Below are positions 1 through 9,585 of a stretch of 64,000 bases of DNA, piece after piece. The notes beneath the pieces were generated by a model. It was not told the DNA's origin, did no database searches, and was given only the letters and a program-made list of their open reading frames with translations. This stretch comes from Lusitaniella coriacea LEGE 07157 (GTDB lineage Bacteria; Cyanobacteriota; Cyanobacteriia; Cyanobacteriales; Spirulinaceae), in assembly GCF_015207425.1 (NCBI RefSeq), contig NZ_JADEWZ010000020.1, positions 1 through 64,000 on the forward strand. Direction: 5' to 3'. Each line of letters starts with the position of its first letter. Position 1 is the first letter of the stretch. The position numbers and the translations under genes are program-made.

Positions 1-698
1 GAGACAGGGGAGAGAGGGAGACGGGGAGATATTCTTCATCCTGAACTCTGAATTCGGAATTCGGAATTCGGAACTCTGAAGGGTTGGAGGTGCTTTGAGC
101 CACAGTCGCCGAACACCAACTTAAATAAAACACGCTGGTATGAATTGCTATTCGCGCGATCGTTGGCTGACTAGACATAAATTTGACTGCATTCCTGACG
201 CTCCCCTGGATTGAGCTGCCTAATTCGCTACGTCATGAGTTTCCCCGACGCAATAGAATTCAACATCGCCTAAAAGGTTGATTCCGCAATATTGTCCGAA
301 GGATTCAGAGTAAGGGTGAATTGATTTTTCATTCCAAAAGTAGGGCGTATCTCCTTGAGAGCGTGCGGGTAAGGGGAAAATATGGAGTAAAAATTTTTTC
401 ATTTAAAAATATAGATATCACTGAATATTCGATCGCTAAATGAGGTTGGATATCAGTAATTCCTCACAAATATTACATTGTTTTTCCTGAAAACTTAACA
501 AATCTAAATGTTTTCCGAACTGAAAGAACGGAAATGAAAGGTCAAAAGTATAGGATAGCGGCTGTTAGGAAAAATGGTGTAGTTAATTACTTAGCGTTCA
601 GCCATTCCAATATGGCTATAGCTACAGCAGCTTAGTTGGGCGACTCTTAGTGAGTGCGAATACAATGGGGGAAGATTCCAAAACGGGAGTTGAGGTTA
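1..698. other. Left-edge intergenic region
   Basis: This stretch holds no confident gene. Bases 1-90 are low-complexity purine-rich sequence followed by three overlapping copies of a gaattcgg-type unit, a common sort of intergenic filler in cyanobacteria. A 60-codon minus-strand reading frame lies at 220-402 and is listed separately with low confidence. The rest, 403-698, is AT-rich and presumably carries the promoter of the CHAT gene that follows. I see no tRNA or clear terminator here. Confidence 0.5.
220..402 (-). CDS. Small hypothetical protein, doubtful
   Basis: This is a 60-residue reading frame starting with ATG and ending with TAG. The start MKKFLLHIFPLP is basic then hydrophobic, but the rest is polar with two cysteines and no family I recognise. 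No strong Shine-Dalgarno sequence precedes it. It lies in a gene-free edge region, so it may be the remnant of a longer gene or a chance frame. I give it only because nothing else explains this segment. Confidence 0.2.
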   Translation of the reverse strand: MKKFLLHIFPLPARSQGDTPYFWNEKSIHPYSESFGQYCGINLLGDVEFYCVGETHDVAN

Positions 699-3302
699 AT
701 GTTGAAGCCTGTACGTCGTTGGTTCAAGTGGTTGGGGCTATTACTCCTTAGCGCGTTGTGTTGCTGGGTATTTCACTGGGGGGCGATCGCATCAGAGATG
801 CGGCTCTACGAGATCGCGCAAACACCCCCCACCCAACTCTCCACCGCAGCAACGGTAGAACAGGGTATTTCTGCTTATCAAGGGGGGGACTTTACCGGCG
901 CGATCGCGATTTGGCAGCAAGTACTTTCCCGCATTAACTCCGATGAAGATCGTGCGGTGGTTTACGCCAATCTCGCTTTAGCCTATCGGCAAACCGGTCA
1001 ACTCTCGGAAGCGATTCAAACCTGGGAAGAGGCGATCGCGCTCTACCGCGATCGCGACGAGGAAGATTTAGAGATTGCCAAACTCTTAGCGGAACAGGCT
1101 CAAGCCTACAGCGATTTGGGGCAGCACAAGCGAAGCATTATCCTGTTGGAATCTGCCTTAGACATCCTCGAAGAGCAACCCGATCCCCTTACCGAAGCCG
1201 CAATTCACGGCATTTTTGGCAATGCTTACATGGCGTTGGGCAATTATGACACCGCGATCGCGTCCCACGAAAAAAGCCTCGCGATCGCCCGCAGCAGTAA
1301 CAGCACTCGCCACATTGCAACCGCTCTCAATAACCTGGGAACGGCTCACCTGAAGCAAGCCGAACGCTTGTATTATCAAGCAGAAGTTGCCGATGCCGAG
1401 GGCGATCCTCAAGCGAAACAGCTAAAGCAAGAGGAACAAGAAAATGTCGCGCGATCGCGCAGTCTCTTTGAGGAAAGTATTACTGTCGCCCAACAAGGCA
1501 AAAAATTAGAGGAAATTCGGGCATTACTCAATCTCAATCGCCTGCTCGAAAAAAGTTTTCACCAAGGTTTATCCGAGAACAATGGTGGAGAAATTACCAG
1601 CAATCAGCAGCGAATTGAAGAATTACTCCCCTTGATACCTGATTCTCGCCAAAAAGCCTATGCAACAATTAATTTAGCTGAAAGCATCCTCGATCGCGCC
1701 GACGAAAAAATGTTAGATCGGGTCGTACCGCTCCTAGAACAAGCCTTAACCATCGCACAACGCATTGGGGATACCAAAGCCCAATCCTTTGCCCTGGGAA
1801 GCTTGGGGAAAGTCTACGAAAACAATCTCAAGGACTTTGGGCGAGCGATGGAGTACACCCAAAATGCCCTCTTTGTCTCCCAACAAGTGAATGCTGCCGA
1901 TAGTTTGTATCTGTGGCAATGGCAGTCTGGGCGCATCCTCAAAGCCCTCAATCGTCCCGCCGCCGCAATCTCGGCGTACAAACACGCGATCGCGACGCTG
2001 CAAAGCATTCGCGGCGATATCATCTCCGCTAACAAAGAACTACAGCTCGATTTCCGGGAAGATGTCGAACCCGTTTATCGCCAACTCATCGAGCTACTGC
2101 TGACGACTCCCGACACCGAAGCAATAACATCTCAAGGGAAAGCAGAAAGGACAAAATCCACCCTCCTCGCTCAAAACACATCCTCTTCTCGCCTCCAAGA
2201 AGTTGTCAATACCCTAGAAAGTCTCAAACTCGCTGAAGTTCAGAACTTTTTCGGCGACGATTGCGTGCAATTAGCACTCTCTAGAGGCAACGGTACCCAG
2301 GAAAGTTTGGCATCGAGCAATACGGCGGTGATTTACTCCATCGTCCTGGGCAATCAAACAACGCTCGTTCTCCAAGCTCCCGACGGAACGCAAAAAAAAT
2401 ATACTAAGACCATCGATAAAGACAGCATTGAAGAAGAAATTACCCAACTGCGGTTTTATCTCGAAGAGCGACCTGCCGCCCGCTATTTACCCTACGCTCA
2501 AGCGGTTTATGACTGGTTCATTCGACCGATGGAAGCAGACTTAGCGGCGATGAAACCCAACACCCTGTTGTTTATTAATGACGGAGTATTGCGGAAAATT
2601 CCAATGGCGGCACTCCACGATGGGGAACAGTTTTTGATTGAGAAATATCCCATCGCCATCACGCCGAGCATTAACCTAACCATTACCAGACCCTTAAGCC
2701 GCGAGAATCTCGAAGCTTTGAGTTTGGGCTTAACCGTTGCAAAACCGCCCTTTGCTCCGCTGTTTAACGTTAAAGCTGAGATTAATGCCGTTCAAGAGAT
2801 TTTGGGAGGGGTGAAATTAATCGATGAGGACTTTACTCAAGAAAATCTCCAAACTCAATTACGCGCAAAATCTTTCCCCGTCGTTCACCTGGCAACTCAC
2901 GGAAAATTTGGGGTTGATGCTCAAGATACCTTTTTGTTGGGATACGACAAACCCCTGACCATTGAAGACATTGACAATCTTTTAAGGACGCGGCGCGATC
3001 GCGAACCCGTGGGACTCTTGACCATGAGCGCCTGCCAAACTGCCGCCGGAGATAATCGTTCTGCCCTCGGTATGGCTGGCGTTGCGGTGCGTGCGGGGGT
3101 CGAAAGCGCTCTTGCAACTCTGTGGTTTATCAATGATGAAGCAACGGTTCCCTTTATCAAAGAATTTTACCGACAACTGCTCGATCCCAAACTTACCAAA
3201 GCCGAAGCGCTCAGAAATGCACAATTAACGATGATTGCCGATCGAAATTACTCGCACCCTGCAATTTGGTCGCCGTTTGTTTTGATTGGAAATTGGCTGT
3301 AG
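699..3302 (+). CDS. TPR-CHAT domain protein, exported
   Basis: The protein is about 867 residues. An N-terminal hydrophobic segment (residues 8-25, WLGLLLLSALCCWVF) looks like a signal peptide or anchor, so it probably acts in the periplasm or at the membrane. Residues about 40-420 are tetratricopeptide repeats (motifs such as AIxxWEEAIALY and ALNNLGTAHL). The C-terminal third is a CHAT domain, a caspase/separase-like peptidase fold. The catalytic pair is visible: His in ATHGKFG (about residue 734) and Cys in MSACQTAAGD (about 779). TPRs usually bind partner proteins, and substrates are unknown for this family. I chose ATG 699, preceded by GGAGTTGAGG, over a GTG at 654, because it places the signal segment at the very N-terminus. 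Two other CHAT genes lie in the window. Confidence 0.88.
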   Translation: MLKPVRRWFKWLGLLLLSALCCWVFHWGAIASEMRLYEIAQTPPTQLSTAATVEQGISAYQGGDFTGAIAIWQQVLSRINSDEDRAVVYANLALAYRQTGQLSEAIQTWEEAIALYRDRDEEDLEIAKLLAEQAQAYSDLGQHKRSIILLESALDILEEQPDPLTEAAIHGIFGNAYMALGNYDTAIASHEKSLAIARSSNSTRHIATALNNLGTAHLKQAERLYYQAEVADAEGDPQAKQLKQEEQENVARSRSLFEESITVAQQGKKLEEIRALLNLNRLLEKSFHQGLSENNGGEITSNQQRIEELLPLIPDSRQKAYATINLAESILDRADEKMLDRVVPLLEQALTIAQRIGDTKAQSFALGSLGKVYENNLKDFGRAMEYTQNALFVSQQVNAADSLYLWQWQSGRILKALNRPAAAISAYKHAIATLQSIRGDIISANKELQLDFREDVEPVYRQLIELLLTTPDTEAITSQGKAERTKSTLLAQNTSSSRLQEVVNTLESLKLAEVQNFFGDDCVQLALSRGNGTQESLASSNTAVIYSIVLGNQTTLVLQAPDGTQKKYTKTIDKDSIEEEITQLRFYLEERPAARYLPYAQAVYDWFIRPMEADLAAMKPNTLLFINDGVLRKIPMAALHDGEQFLIEKYPIAITPSINLTITRPLSRENLEALSLGLTVAKPPFAPLFNVKAEINAVQEILGGVKLIDEDFTQENLQTQLRAKSFPVVHLATHGKFGVDAQDTFLLGYDKPLTIEDIDNLLRTRRDREPVGLLTMSACQTAAGDNRSALGMAGVAVRAGVESALATLWFINDEATVPFIKEFYRQLLDPKLTKAEALRNAQLTMIADRNYSHPAIWSPFVLIGNWL

Positions 3303-3382
3303 GTATTAATTTTCCTGACATTTCTTGACTGGGCGCGATCGCGCGTTCTAAGATGCGGCTTTGCTACAAAGAGAGGAAAATC

Positions 3383-4459
3383 ATGAGAAAGTACGCGATC
3401 GCGATCGGATTAACAATCGTCTCCGGCTTAACCCCTCTCCCCGCAAAAGCGGTCAGTCTCATCAACGAGATTACAAGTATCTACGCATTTGGGGACAGTC
3501 TTTCCGACACGGGAAACTTGTTTAACGCAACAGGACTTCCCCCCTTCCCCTACTTTGACGGGCGTTTCTCCAACGGTCTAAATTGGATCGATTATCTCTC
3601 TCAAGATTTGGGACTGGACACCCCCACCCCCATCACTGATGTGCGAGATGGAACAGCTCCCACGGATGGCATTAACTTCGCCTTTGGCGGCGCGACAACG
3701 GGTTTGGATAATACCGTCTCTCCCAGACTTCTCGGCTTACAACAGCAGGTTGGAGCCTTTGCCAGCCTAATTGCTCCAGGGGGAGTCGATCCTAACGGGT
3801 TATATCTCCTTTGGGGCGGCGCAAACGATTACCTCCCCACCGACAGCACGACGTTTATCCCTTTTGATAACCCCACCCAAACTATCGACAATCTATCTGC
3901 GGCAATTACCACTCTCGCAGGCTTAGGGGCTAAAAATATTATGGTGGTTAACCAGCCCGACTTTGGAAGCATTCCTCGCGTTCTGGGAAACGATCCGACC
4001 TTTTCCCTCCCTCCGGATACCCCAACTCTCGCAGAATTCAATGCCTTATCGAACTCGCACAACACTCAATTAGACTCACTTCTCGACAGTTTGAGTAACG
4101 ATCCCCTGCTCGATCTCAATCTCCTTTCATTAGATGTCAATTCCCTTTTTCGACAGGCGATTAGCGATCCAGCATTAGGGTTTACAAATACAACTGAACC
4201 CTGCCTATTTACCATCACCTGCGTCTTCAACCCCTCCCAACAGGAGCAATTTCTTTTTTGGGACGGTTTACACATCACCACCAGAGCGCATGAACTTGTC
4301 GCTCAACAGGCATTCGCAACCCTCGAACATAACGCAGAAGAATCGGTTCCCGAACCCAATAGCGCGATCGGAATCTTGGCAATGGGTGTTTTGGGTGGAG
4401 GCGCGTTACTCAAACGCCAACGCCAACGCCAATCAAAATCTGTTGCCATTAAGTCCTAG
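3383..4459 (+). CDS. GDSL/SGNH hydrolase with PEP-CTERM tail
   Basis: This is a secreted esterase/lipase-type protein of about 358 residues. A signal peptide covers residues 1-23. Block I, FGDSLSDTG, carries the nucleophile Ser39. A GGANDY stretch matches block III, and the DGLHIT motif near residues 294-299 supplies the catalytic Asp and His. The C-terminus has VPEPNS, a hydrophobic helix and a basic tail, which is the PEP-CTERM sorting signal recognised by exosortase; no exosortase gene is in the window. The start ATG 3383 follows GAGAGGAAA, which favours it over the upstream ATG 3353. The TAG stop lies inside the end of a family-B repeat element, so the element may have fixed the present C-terminal end. 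Confidence 0.88.
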   Translation: MRKYAIAIGLTIVSGLTPLPAKAVSLINEITSIYAFGDSLSDTGNLFNATGLPPFPYFDGRFSNGLNWIDYLSQDLGLDTPTPITDVRDGTAPTDGINFAFGGATTGLDNTVSPRLLGLQQQVGAFASLIAPGGVDPNGLYLLWGGANDYLPTDSTTFIPFDNPTQTIDNLSAAITTLAGLGAKNIMVVNQPDFGSIPRVLGNDPTFSLPPDTPTLAEFNALSNSHNTQLDSLLDSLSNDPLLDLNLLSLDVNSLFRQAISDPALGFTNTTEPCLFTITCVFNPSQQEQFLFWDGLHITTRAHELVAQQAFATLEHNAEESVPEPNSAIGILAMGVLGGGALLKRQRQRQSKSVAIKS

Positions 4460-4551
4460 TGGTCTGTCAATTTTCAATTTGTGGGTAGATTGTTTCCCCG
4501 TGTCCCCGCATCGCTCTAAGCGCACAAAACCGAGCTTGACGAACTACTAGG
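4455..4551 (+). repeat. Family B element, copy B1
   Basis: This 97-base element has imperfect 16-base terminal inverted repeats: left CCTAGTGGTCTGTCAA, and right reading CCTAGTAGTTCGTCAA on the opposite strand. The inside is rich in cccgtgtcccc-type motifs. Similar copies occur at 27082-27372, 5938-5975 and 35899-35964. The TAG stop codon of the upstream hydrolase lies within the left end. No coding capacity. Confidence 0.7.
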
Positions 4552-4633
4552 TACCACTTGAAGATGTAATCAACCATGAATTGATCATCGCGCGATCTCT
4601 ACTCCAAGCTTGAAAGAATGGGAGAAAATTTCT

Positions 4634-5716
4634 TTAGCTTTGAGAAGCGTAACTTTGAATTGCCGAAATTATCTGCTCAGAATATTGATAGATATCTGCA
4701 ACGCTTTCAATAGAATTTTTCGTTTCCTGTTTATTAGCATCAAAAGTGCCTAGATGTTTTTGACGAGTGTTAAACCAAAATCTACATATAGGCTTTCGAT
4801 TATTATCTTCAAAAAAGACACTCATATAAGTTTTGGCATCTCGATGTGCTATACGCTCAGGATCTACTACCTTCGCTGCTATTGCTTGCACTATACGAAA
4901 AGCCTGTAATTCCTCTTCAGTAGTAACAATGCCAGAATCCTCATCATCACTTATTTCAACTTGAGGTTTGTCTTCCTGTACCCCCTTTGAAGGTTCGCCC
5001 TCAGTTTCCAGTGCTGAAAGTAAACGATCGCTCACCTTCTCACTGATAAATTGATGCAAGCCTTTTTCAACTAAAGGAATGAAAGTCTCTTTAGCTGTTC
5101 CTATCCATCTAGATCTCGGGTTAACTTGTGTAAAAAAGTACCTACAAAAATCTTCATCGGGAGATTCATACTGCTCTGCCAATATTTTTTTTATCGCAGA
5201 AGTATATTTAAGTTCACTCGCTGTACTAAGGACTTCTTCTAAATCAAAATCATCTTTTGCTAATTTCTTGACTTCTTTCACAAGGTTAGGGCGTGGATCT
5301 TCTAAATCTAATTCTAAAAATGGACGTTGATCCATTTTGTTGGGTTCTTCCAAATCAGAATAGAAGCGATACTGTATTCCATTCGTGAGAATCGTAATTC
5401 TTGCTTTCGTTACGGAAAAATAACGGAAAAGTTGGGACATTTCTGCGTCCCTCAAATCAACTCCCGCTTTTTTGCACTCAACCAAAAGAATAATTTCCTC
5501 ATCATTCAGGATCGCATAATCAACCTTCTCCCCCTTTTTAATACCCACATCGGCGGTGAACTCTGGAACAACTTCTTTAGGATTGAAAATATCATAGCCC
5601 AAAGCTAAAATGAAAGGCATCACCAGAGCATTTTTCGTCGCTTCTTCTGTCTGAAGATTTCCACGTAAACTAGGAAGGCGTTGAACTAATGCGGCAAATT
5701 TTTCATCAAATGACAT
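4634..5716 (-). CDS. Type I restriction HsdR N-terminal-like nuclease domain protein
   Basis: The protein has 360 residues. The N-terminal half matches the HsdR-N family, the PD-(D/E)XK nuclease-like domain of type I restriction R subunits: a TEEATKNALVMPFI helix, then KVDYAI and LLVECKKAG supply the Asp and the Glu-x-Lys of the nuclease motif. The C-terminal part (about 260-350) resembles the extra domain in solitary HsdR-N proteins. No helicase domain, hsdM or hsdS is nearby, so it is an orphan rather than a classical restriction system. The start follows AAAGGATTGAGTTT. Its DNA is more AT-rich and poorer in HIP1 than its neighbours, consistent with transfer. Its function is unknown. Confidence 0.8.
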   Translation of the reverse strand: MSFDEKFAALVQRLPSLRGNLQTEEATKNALVMPFILALGYDIFNPKEVVPEFTADVGIKKGEKVDYAILNDEEIILLVECKKAGVDLRDAEMSQLFRYFSVTKARITILTNGIQYRFYSDLEEPNKMDQRPFLELDLEDPRPNLVKEVKKLAKDDFDLEEVLSTASELKYTSAIKKILAEQYESPDEDFCRYFFTQVNPRSRWIGTAKETFIPLVEKGLHQFISEKVSDRLLSALETEGEPSKGVQEDKPQVEISDDEDSGIVTTEEELQAFRIVQAIAAKVVDPERIAHRDAKTYMSVFFEDNNRKPICRFWFNTRQKHLGTFDANKQETKNSIESVADIYQYSEQIISAIQSYASQS

Positions 5717-6038
5717 AAACTCAATCCTTTAAAAATTTTCTTAGGCAATCGGAGCAAATTATATTTCCGAAGAGTACCCCGATTTTCCTGTTACTTAGTA
5801 AGCATACTAAACCACGTCTAGCTTGAAAATATTAGTTTCAAGAATCCACCGAAAAATCTTTTAGGCTAGAGACTTTAGGTTTTGGAGCATCCTAAAAGAA
5901 ACTCCAGGTTTCGACGTGGACGCAGTTTATTTAACCACTAGTAGTCTGTCAATTTTTAATTTGCGGGTCAAAAAATTCTCCCCGTCTCCCTGTCTCCCAC
6001 TCTCCGCGTCTCCCACTCTCCGCGTCTCCGTGTCATTA
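5717..6038. other. Intergenic region with family B fragment (B3)
   Basis: About 320 bases with no gene. A truncated family-B end is at about 5938-5975 (actagtagtctgtcaattt). After it come repeated ccgtctccctgtctcccac-type motifs that run up to the stop codon of the histidine kinase. The part next to 5717 carries the promoter and ribosome site of the HsdR-N gene. Confidence 0.5.
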
Positions 6039-7955
6039 TTAAAGCTGGGTCTGGGGTAATGTGAGGGTAAAAGTGGTTTGAAAAATTTGAGGATCGTCTG
6101 TGGGTTCGCTTGTCACCGCGATCGCGCCATTCAGGTGATCCACTAAAGACTTAACCAACGCCAACCCCAAACCTGTCCCGTGTCCGCTACCGGATTTCGG
6201 TGAATTTTGCTCAAAAGGTTTGAAAATTGTCTTTTTTGCTGCGGAAGAAATCTCTGTCCCAAAATTCGTTACGGCGATCGTGATGAAACGCTCTGATCCT
6301 TCAGATATTGGAGTTACACCGAGGTGAACGGTGGTTTCCGGGGTAGAAAATTTCCCTGCATTACTGAGTAACTGGGAAAGAATGCTATTGAGGCTATTCA
6401 AATCCGTGTGGAGTTTCAAGGGGAAGTTTGGATAGTCAACAGCGAGAGTCAAGGCAAAACCTTCATCTTGCCATTGTTTAATAAAAGATTGCTCTAACTC
6501 TCGAATCACCTCCGGAAGATCGATCTGTTGGGGATGGGATTTAAATTGTTTGGAATCGAGTTGCTGTAGGGTTAATAAGTCGTTAATTAAGTTAATTTCT
6601 TTACTACATTCATCCTCCAAAATTTTGAAATAGCTCTGTTGGCGATCGCCTTCGGGAGCAATTTTGAGCATCTCAATCGACATCTTCATTTTGGTGAGGG
6701 GATGTTTGAGTTCGTCTTGAACCGTTGAAAGAAAGGAGTCTTTCATCTGATTCAACTGCTTGAGTTCTTCGATCTGCTGGCGCATTTTTTCCGATAATCG
6801 CGCTTTAACTTCCAAACTGCGCGTCAGTTGAGCAGTACGTTCGTCCACCATCGATTGAACGCGCCGCAGCGCTTGGTGATGAATAATTTCGCTACTGACT
6901 TGGGAGCTAATCCAGGCAATTAGATCCAATTCTTCCGGTTGCCAAGTACGAGGATAGCGATCCTCAAATACCAAAAACCCCAATACGGTACCGGGGTGAG
7001 CATCGCTCGTTTTCCGTCCCATCAACGGCGCAAACAGTAAGGCGCGACTTTGAGCGGGATCTAAACCCAAACTGAGTTGTTCAATGTTCTCCAAAATTGG
7101 CTCGCAGGAGCAATCAAAAATTGCAAAGGGTTGCGGCGCGCAACTCCAGGCTTGGGAGAAGAGGGGAGAATCCGCGAGGGTAAACGTGGACTGGATTGAA
7201 AGTTCGTCTTGGGGAATTGCCGACCATTGCTCGATCGCGTTAACGGTGGCTTTGGGAATGTCTTGGCGATCGCGGCTTTGGTAGAGGGGGTTTGTATATT
7301 TGAGCATGACCACCCAGCCTCGATAGAGTTGCAGCGCTTGTGCGGTTTCTTCTAAGGCACTTTTGAGGATTTGAGGCAGATCGGAGGCACTGCGAATCGT
7401 ATTGCTGAGATGGTTGAGGAGAATTTGATAGCGGTTACTGGCTCCTACTTGTTGCTGAAGTCGCGCGCGATCGCAAGCGAGAGCAACCCAGGAAGCAATG
7501 TTTTGCAGTTTTTTCTTATCCGTTTTGCTCCAGGAGCGAGCCTGAGCGCGACCCAGAATAATCAGTCCATTCGCGCGATCGCGCGTCCCTTGAACCAAGA
7601 GCGTGCGGCTTGCGAGACAATCGAGGAGTGCATTAGGCGCTTTATTGGCGCGAATCTCCTGGGGTTTGATCGTCCCCTGTTCTTCAATCTCCCCAACAAT
7701 TTTTGCAAAAGTCGCATCGGAGAGAACGCAAGTTGTCAACTCAGGGGAAAAAGCAACACTACTCCCATCTTGCCAAAATCCCGTTTTCGCTTGCGCGCCG
7801 CGATCGGGTTGAGCCAGAATCAAGCAGGCATCCGCATTTAAAATTGCCCCTAGTTCCCGTGCAATCCCGGAAAGCATGGTTTGGGCATCCGAGCTAGCGA
7901 GAATAATTTGTATAATCTGTTGCCCAAAGTCGTCGCCTGCTTCTAAATCGTACAT
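6039..7955 (-). CDS. GAF-domain sensor histidine kinase
   Basis: This is a 638-residue cytosolic kinase with no membrane segment. It has two GAF-like sensory modules (about 10-175 and 185-360), then a helical linker (about 365-405) and a HisKA dimerisation helix. The phosphoacceptor is His418 in DELKHPLTK. The ATPase domain shows the N box (LLSNAGKF) and a G2 box (GHGTGLGLALVKS). The G1 box reads TNFGTEIS rather than the usual D-x-G-x-G, so the Asp is replaced by Asn. GAF domains bind small ligands or bilins, but no conserved Cys that would mark a phytochrome chromophore is evident. No partner regulator is adjacent. A 23-base perfect palindrome lies about 190 bases upstream. Confidence 0.88.
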   Translation of the reverse strand: MYDLEAGDDFGQQIIQIILASSDAQTMLSGIARELGAILNADACLILAQPDRGAQAKTGFWQDGSSVAFSPELTTCVLSDATFAKIVGEIEEQGTIKPQEIRANKAPNALLDCLASRTLLVQGTRDRANGLIILGRAQARSWSKTDKKKLQNIASWVALACDRARLQQQVGASNRYQILLNHLSNTIRSASDLPQILKSALEETAQALQLYRGWVVMLKYTNPLYQSRDRQDIPKATVNAIEQWSAIPQDELSIQSTFTLADSPLFSQAWSCAPQPFAIFDCSCEPILENIEQLSLGLDPAQSRALLFAPLMGRKTSDAHPGTVLGFLVFEDRYPRTWQPEELDLIAWISSQVSSEIIHHQALRRVQSMVDERTAQLTRSLEVKARLSEKMRQQIEELKQLNQMKDSFLSTVQDELKHPLTKMKMSIEMLKIAPEGDRQQSYFKILEDECSKEINLINDLLTLQQLDSKQFKSHPQQIDLPEVIRELEQSFIKQWQDEGFALTLAVDYPNFPLKLHTDLNSLNSILSQLLSNAGKFSTPETTVHLGVTPISEGSERFITIAVTNFGTEISSAAKKTIFKPFEQNSPKSGSGHGTGLGLALVKSLVDHLNGAIAVTSEPTDDPQIFQTTFTLTLPQTQL

Positions 7956-8144
7956 CTTTGTACTCGCAAAACACTGCTACTGATGAACGGTGACAGCATA
8001 GCAAGTCAATAGTTCAATTCAAACTTTTGCCCGGAAGACTCATCAACAAGCACTCTCTAGGAGGGAGCGGATTCCCGTTACTTCCGGAATCCCTGATTCA
8101 AAGGGCGAAGGGTTGACTGACTCAATTGGAGTCCGATAGCTGCC

Positions 8145-8167
8145 GATCGATCTACTGTAGATCGATC
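8145..8167. promoter_or_regulatory. 23-base perfect palindrome, possible operator
   Basis: Two 11-base arms, GATCGATCTAC and its exact complement, flank one central T. A further GATCTAC-like half follows directly. The site lies 190 bases upstream of the histidine kinase start and about 80 bases past the end of the gene on its other side. There is no T-run, so it does not look like an intrinsic terminator; a protein-binding site is more likely. No regulator can be assigned. Confidence 0.4.
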
Positions 8168-8247
8168 TACCACGTTCGTGTTTATAATTCCCGATTTTGT
8201 GTGAGAAATTTCATTCAACTGTCTTACTTAATATTTTCCCTCACATA

Positions 8248-9180
8248 CTACTTGTCTCGAGCATTTTTTTGTCGATCGGCCTGTTTCTGTGCCATCTCGC
8301 TATTATTGCGGTAGAGAATGACTCGTTCCTGAGCTTTGGCGTAGCGGGTGTCGCTGGGGGGGACAGTTGCCATCAAATCCGAGGCGCGCTGCCACTGCGC
8401 CGCTAAATCCAACCACTGGGCAACAGTTTGGGCGGTTTGCCCTTCGAGGGACGCATCTTCTGCCATGCGAATGGCATTGGCAAAGGCATCGTTATTGTTG
8501 TTGAGGGGCGGGGACACCACAGTGCTAGAGACGGGGATGGGAGGGGTAGTTTTCGCGAGGTTTGAGGGGTTTGGCTCGCGCGATCGCCAGTAAAGAACGC
8601 CCCCGCCCGCTCCCAAAATCAAGCAACTCCCCAGGATACCCCCCACTAGCCCTTGCCAGTAAGAGCGTTTGGGCGATTGCAGGAGCGACAGGGATTGTTG
8701 CAATTTGGGGGATTTGCTTGAGAGCGCCTCTCGCTGTTGAAACTGTCGTCTTAAGCGCTGGAACCAATTGGGGGGAGTAATGGCAATCTCTTGCATCCAA
8801 AGCAGTTGGTTGTCTGGATCTCGCGTGATTTCCTCAAGCCACAGGAGTTGTTGTTCGCGGGCAATGCGAGCATTAATGCGAACGCGGCGGAAATTAGGGG
8901 GGGCAAGACTTTCTAACATTCCCTGAAGGCGCGGAATGAGTTGGGATCGATCTAATTGCTCGACAGTCGCGGCTTCACAGAGAATTTGCAGAATTCCATC
9001 CGAAAACATGGCTCTGGTTCTCACGCCCAAATCTGCAAGTTGCTCGTTCATCAATTGAATCAAAGCTGCCATACTGCCTTGACGAGCTTGTCGAACAATT
9101 TCATCAATTCTCTCTGCCATTTCCGGTTGAATCATGGTTATAGATACTAATCCCACAATGCGGTCGAATGGAAATCGCAT
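8248..9180 (-). CDS. Membrane protein with W-VP helical module, unknown role
   Basis: The protein has 310 residues (295 if the ATG at 9135 is used; neither start has a strong ribosome site). Residues 20-180 are soluble and mostly helical, with no family I recognise. A single membrane segment lies at about 185-205 (GGILGSCLILGAGGGVLYW). After a proline/serine linker, residues 230-300 form a helical module with the pattern AQWLDLAAQWQRA, TVPPSDTRYAKAQ and a basic tail. The same W...A...VP...Y..AQ pattern recurs in the proteins at 27452 and 56519 in this window. The topology suggests a bitopic membrane protein with the module on one side. Function unknown. Confidence 0.72.
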   Translation of the reverse strand: MRFPFDRIVGLVSITMIQPEMAERIDEIVRQARQGSMAALIQLMNEQLADLGVRTRAMFSDGILQILCEAATVEQLDRSQLIPRLQGMLESLAPPNFRRVRINARIAREQQLLWLEEITRDPDNQLLWMQEIAITPPNWFQRLRRQFQQREALSSKSPKLQQSLSLLQSPKRSYWQGLVGGILGSCLILGAGGGVLYWRSREPNPSNLAKTTPPIPVSSTVVSPPLNNNNDAFANAIRMAEDASLEGQTAQTVAQWLDLAAQWQRASDLMATVPPSDTRYAKAQERVILYRNNSEMAQKQADRQKNARDK

Positions 9181-9585
9181 CTCTTTGAGTTATAGCAGTC
9201 GCTAAAACAGTTAGGACAACAGCCAAAGCACTAAACCTTGGCGGGTCAAGGTTTTCCCTTCTGCCCTCTACCTCCTGCCTTTGGCGATAGAGGCTGTTTG
9301 CGATAGGAATTCCTTAGCGATCGCGTCTGAGAGCCACAACCCACTTCGTCATTGAGTAACATTCGACCCAATTTGTACTAGCGTATACAAATATTAGACT
9401 AAATTTCTGAACCTGATGATAACTTAAGCGCGTCCCCTCTCGCTACACCGAATAGAGTACAGCGCTTTATGGAAAATCCCTTAAGATCCCCAACGCGATC
9501 GCGAAATACTAGCAATCCGCCCGGTGAGAATGCGAAAATAACAAGATTAAGGCAATGGAGATCCCCAAAAAGGAGAAAATCAATC
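9181..9585. other. Intergenic region upstream of ndhM, with hairpin
   Basis: About 400 bases separate two divergent genes. A perfect 8-base stem (AAACCTTG 9233-9240, CAAGGTTT 9247-9254) with loop gcgggt precedes two further T residues. No gene is seen. The reading frame of ndhM stays open upstream to 9469, but that portion has no similarity to NdhM. Confidence 0.4.

Noticed and set aside
7371-7841. 156-codon plus-strand frame antisense to the histidine kinase
   Set aside because: It lies wholly within the GAF region of the kinase and has no recognisable protein features; it is a shadow.
9469-9585. In-frame extension of ndhM from ATG 9469
   Set aside because: The 39 added residues are basic/Pro-rich and unlike NdhM; the GTG at 9586 has a good AAGGAGA site.
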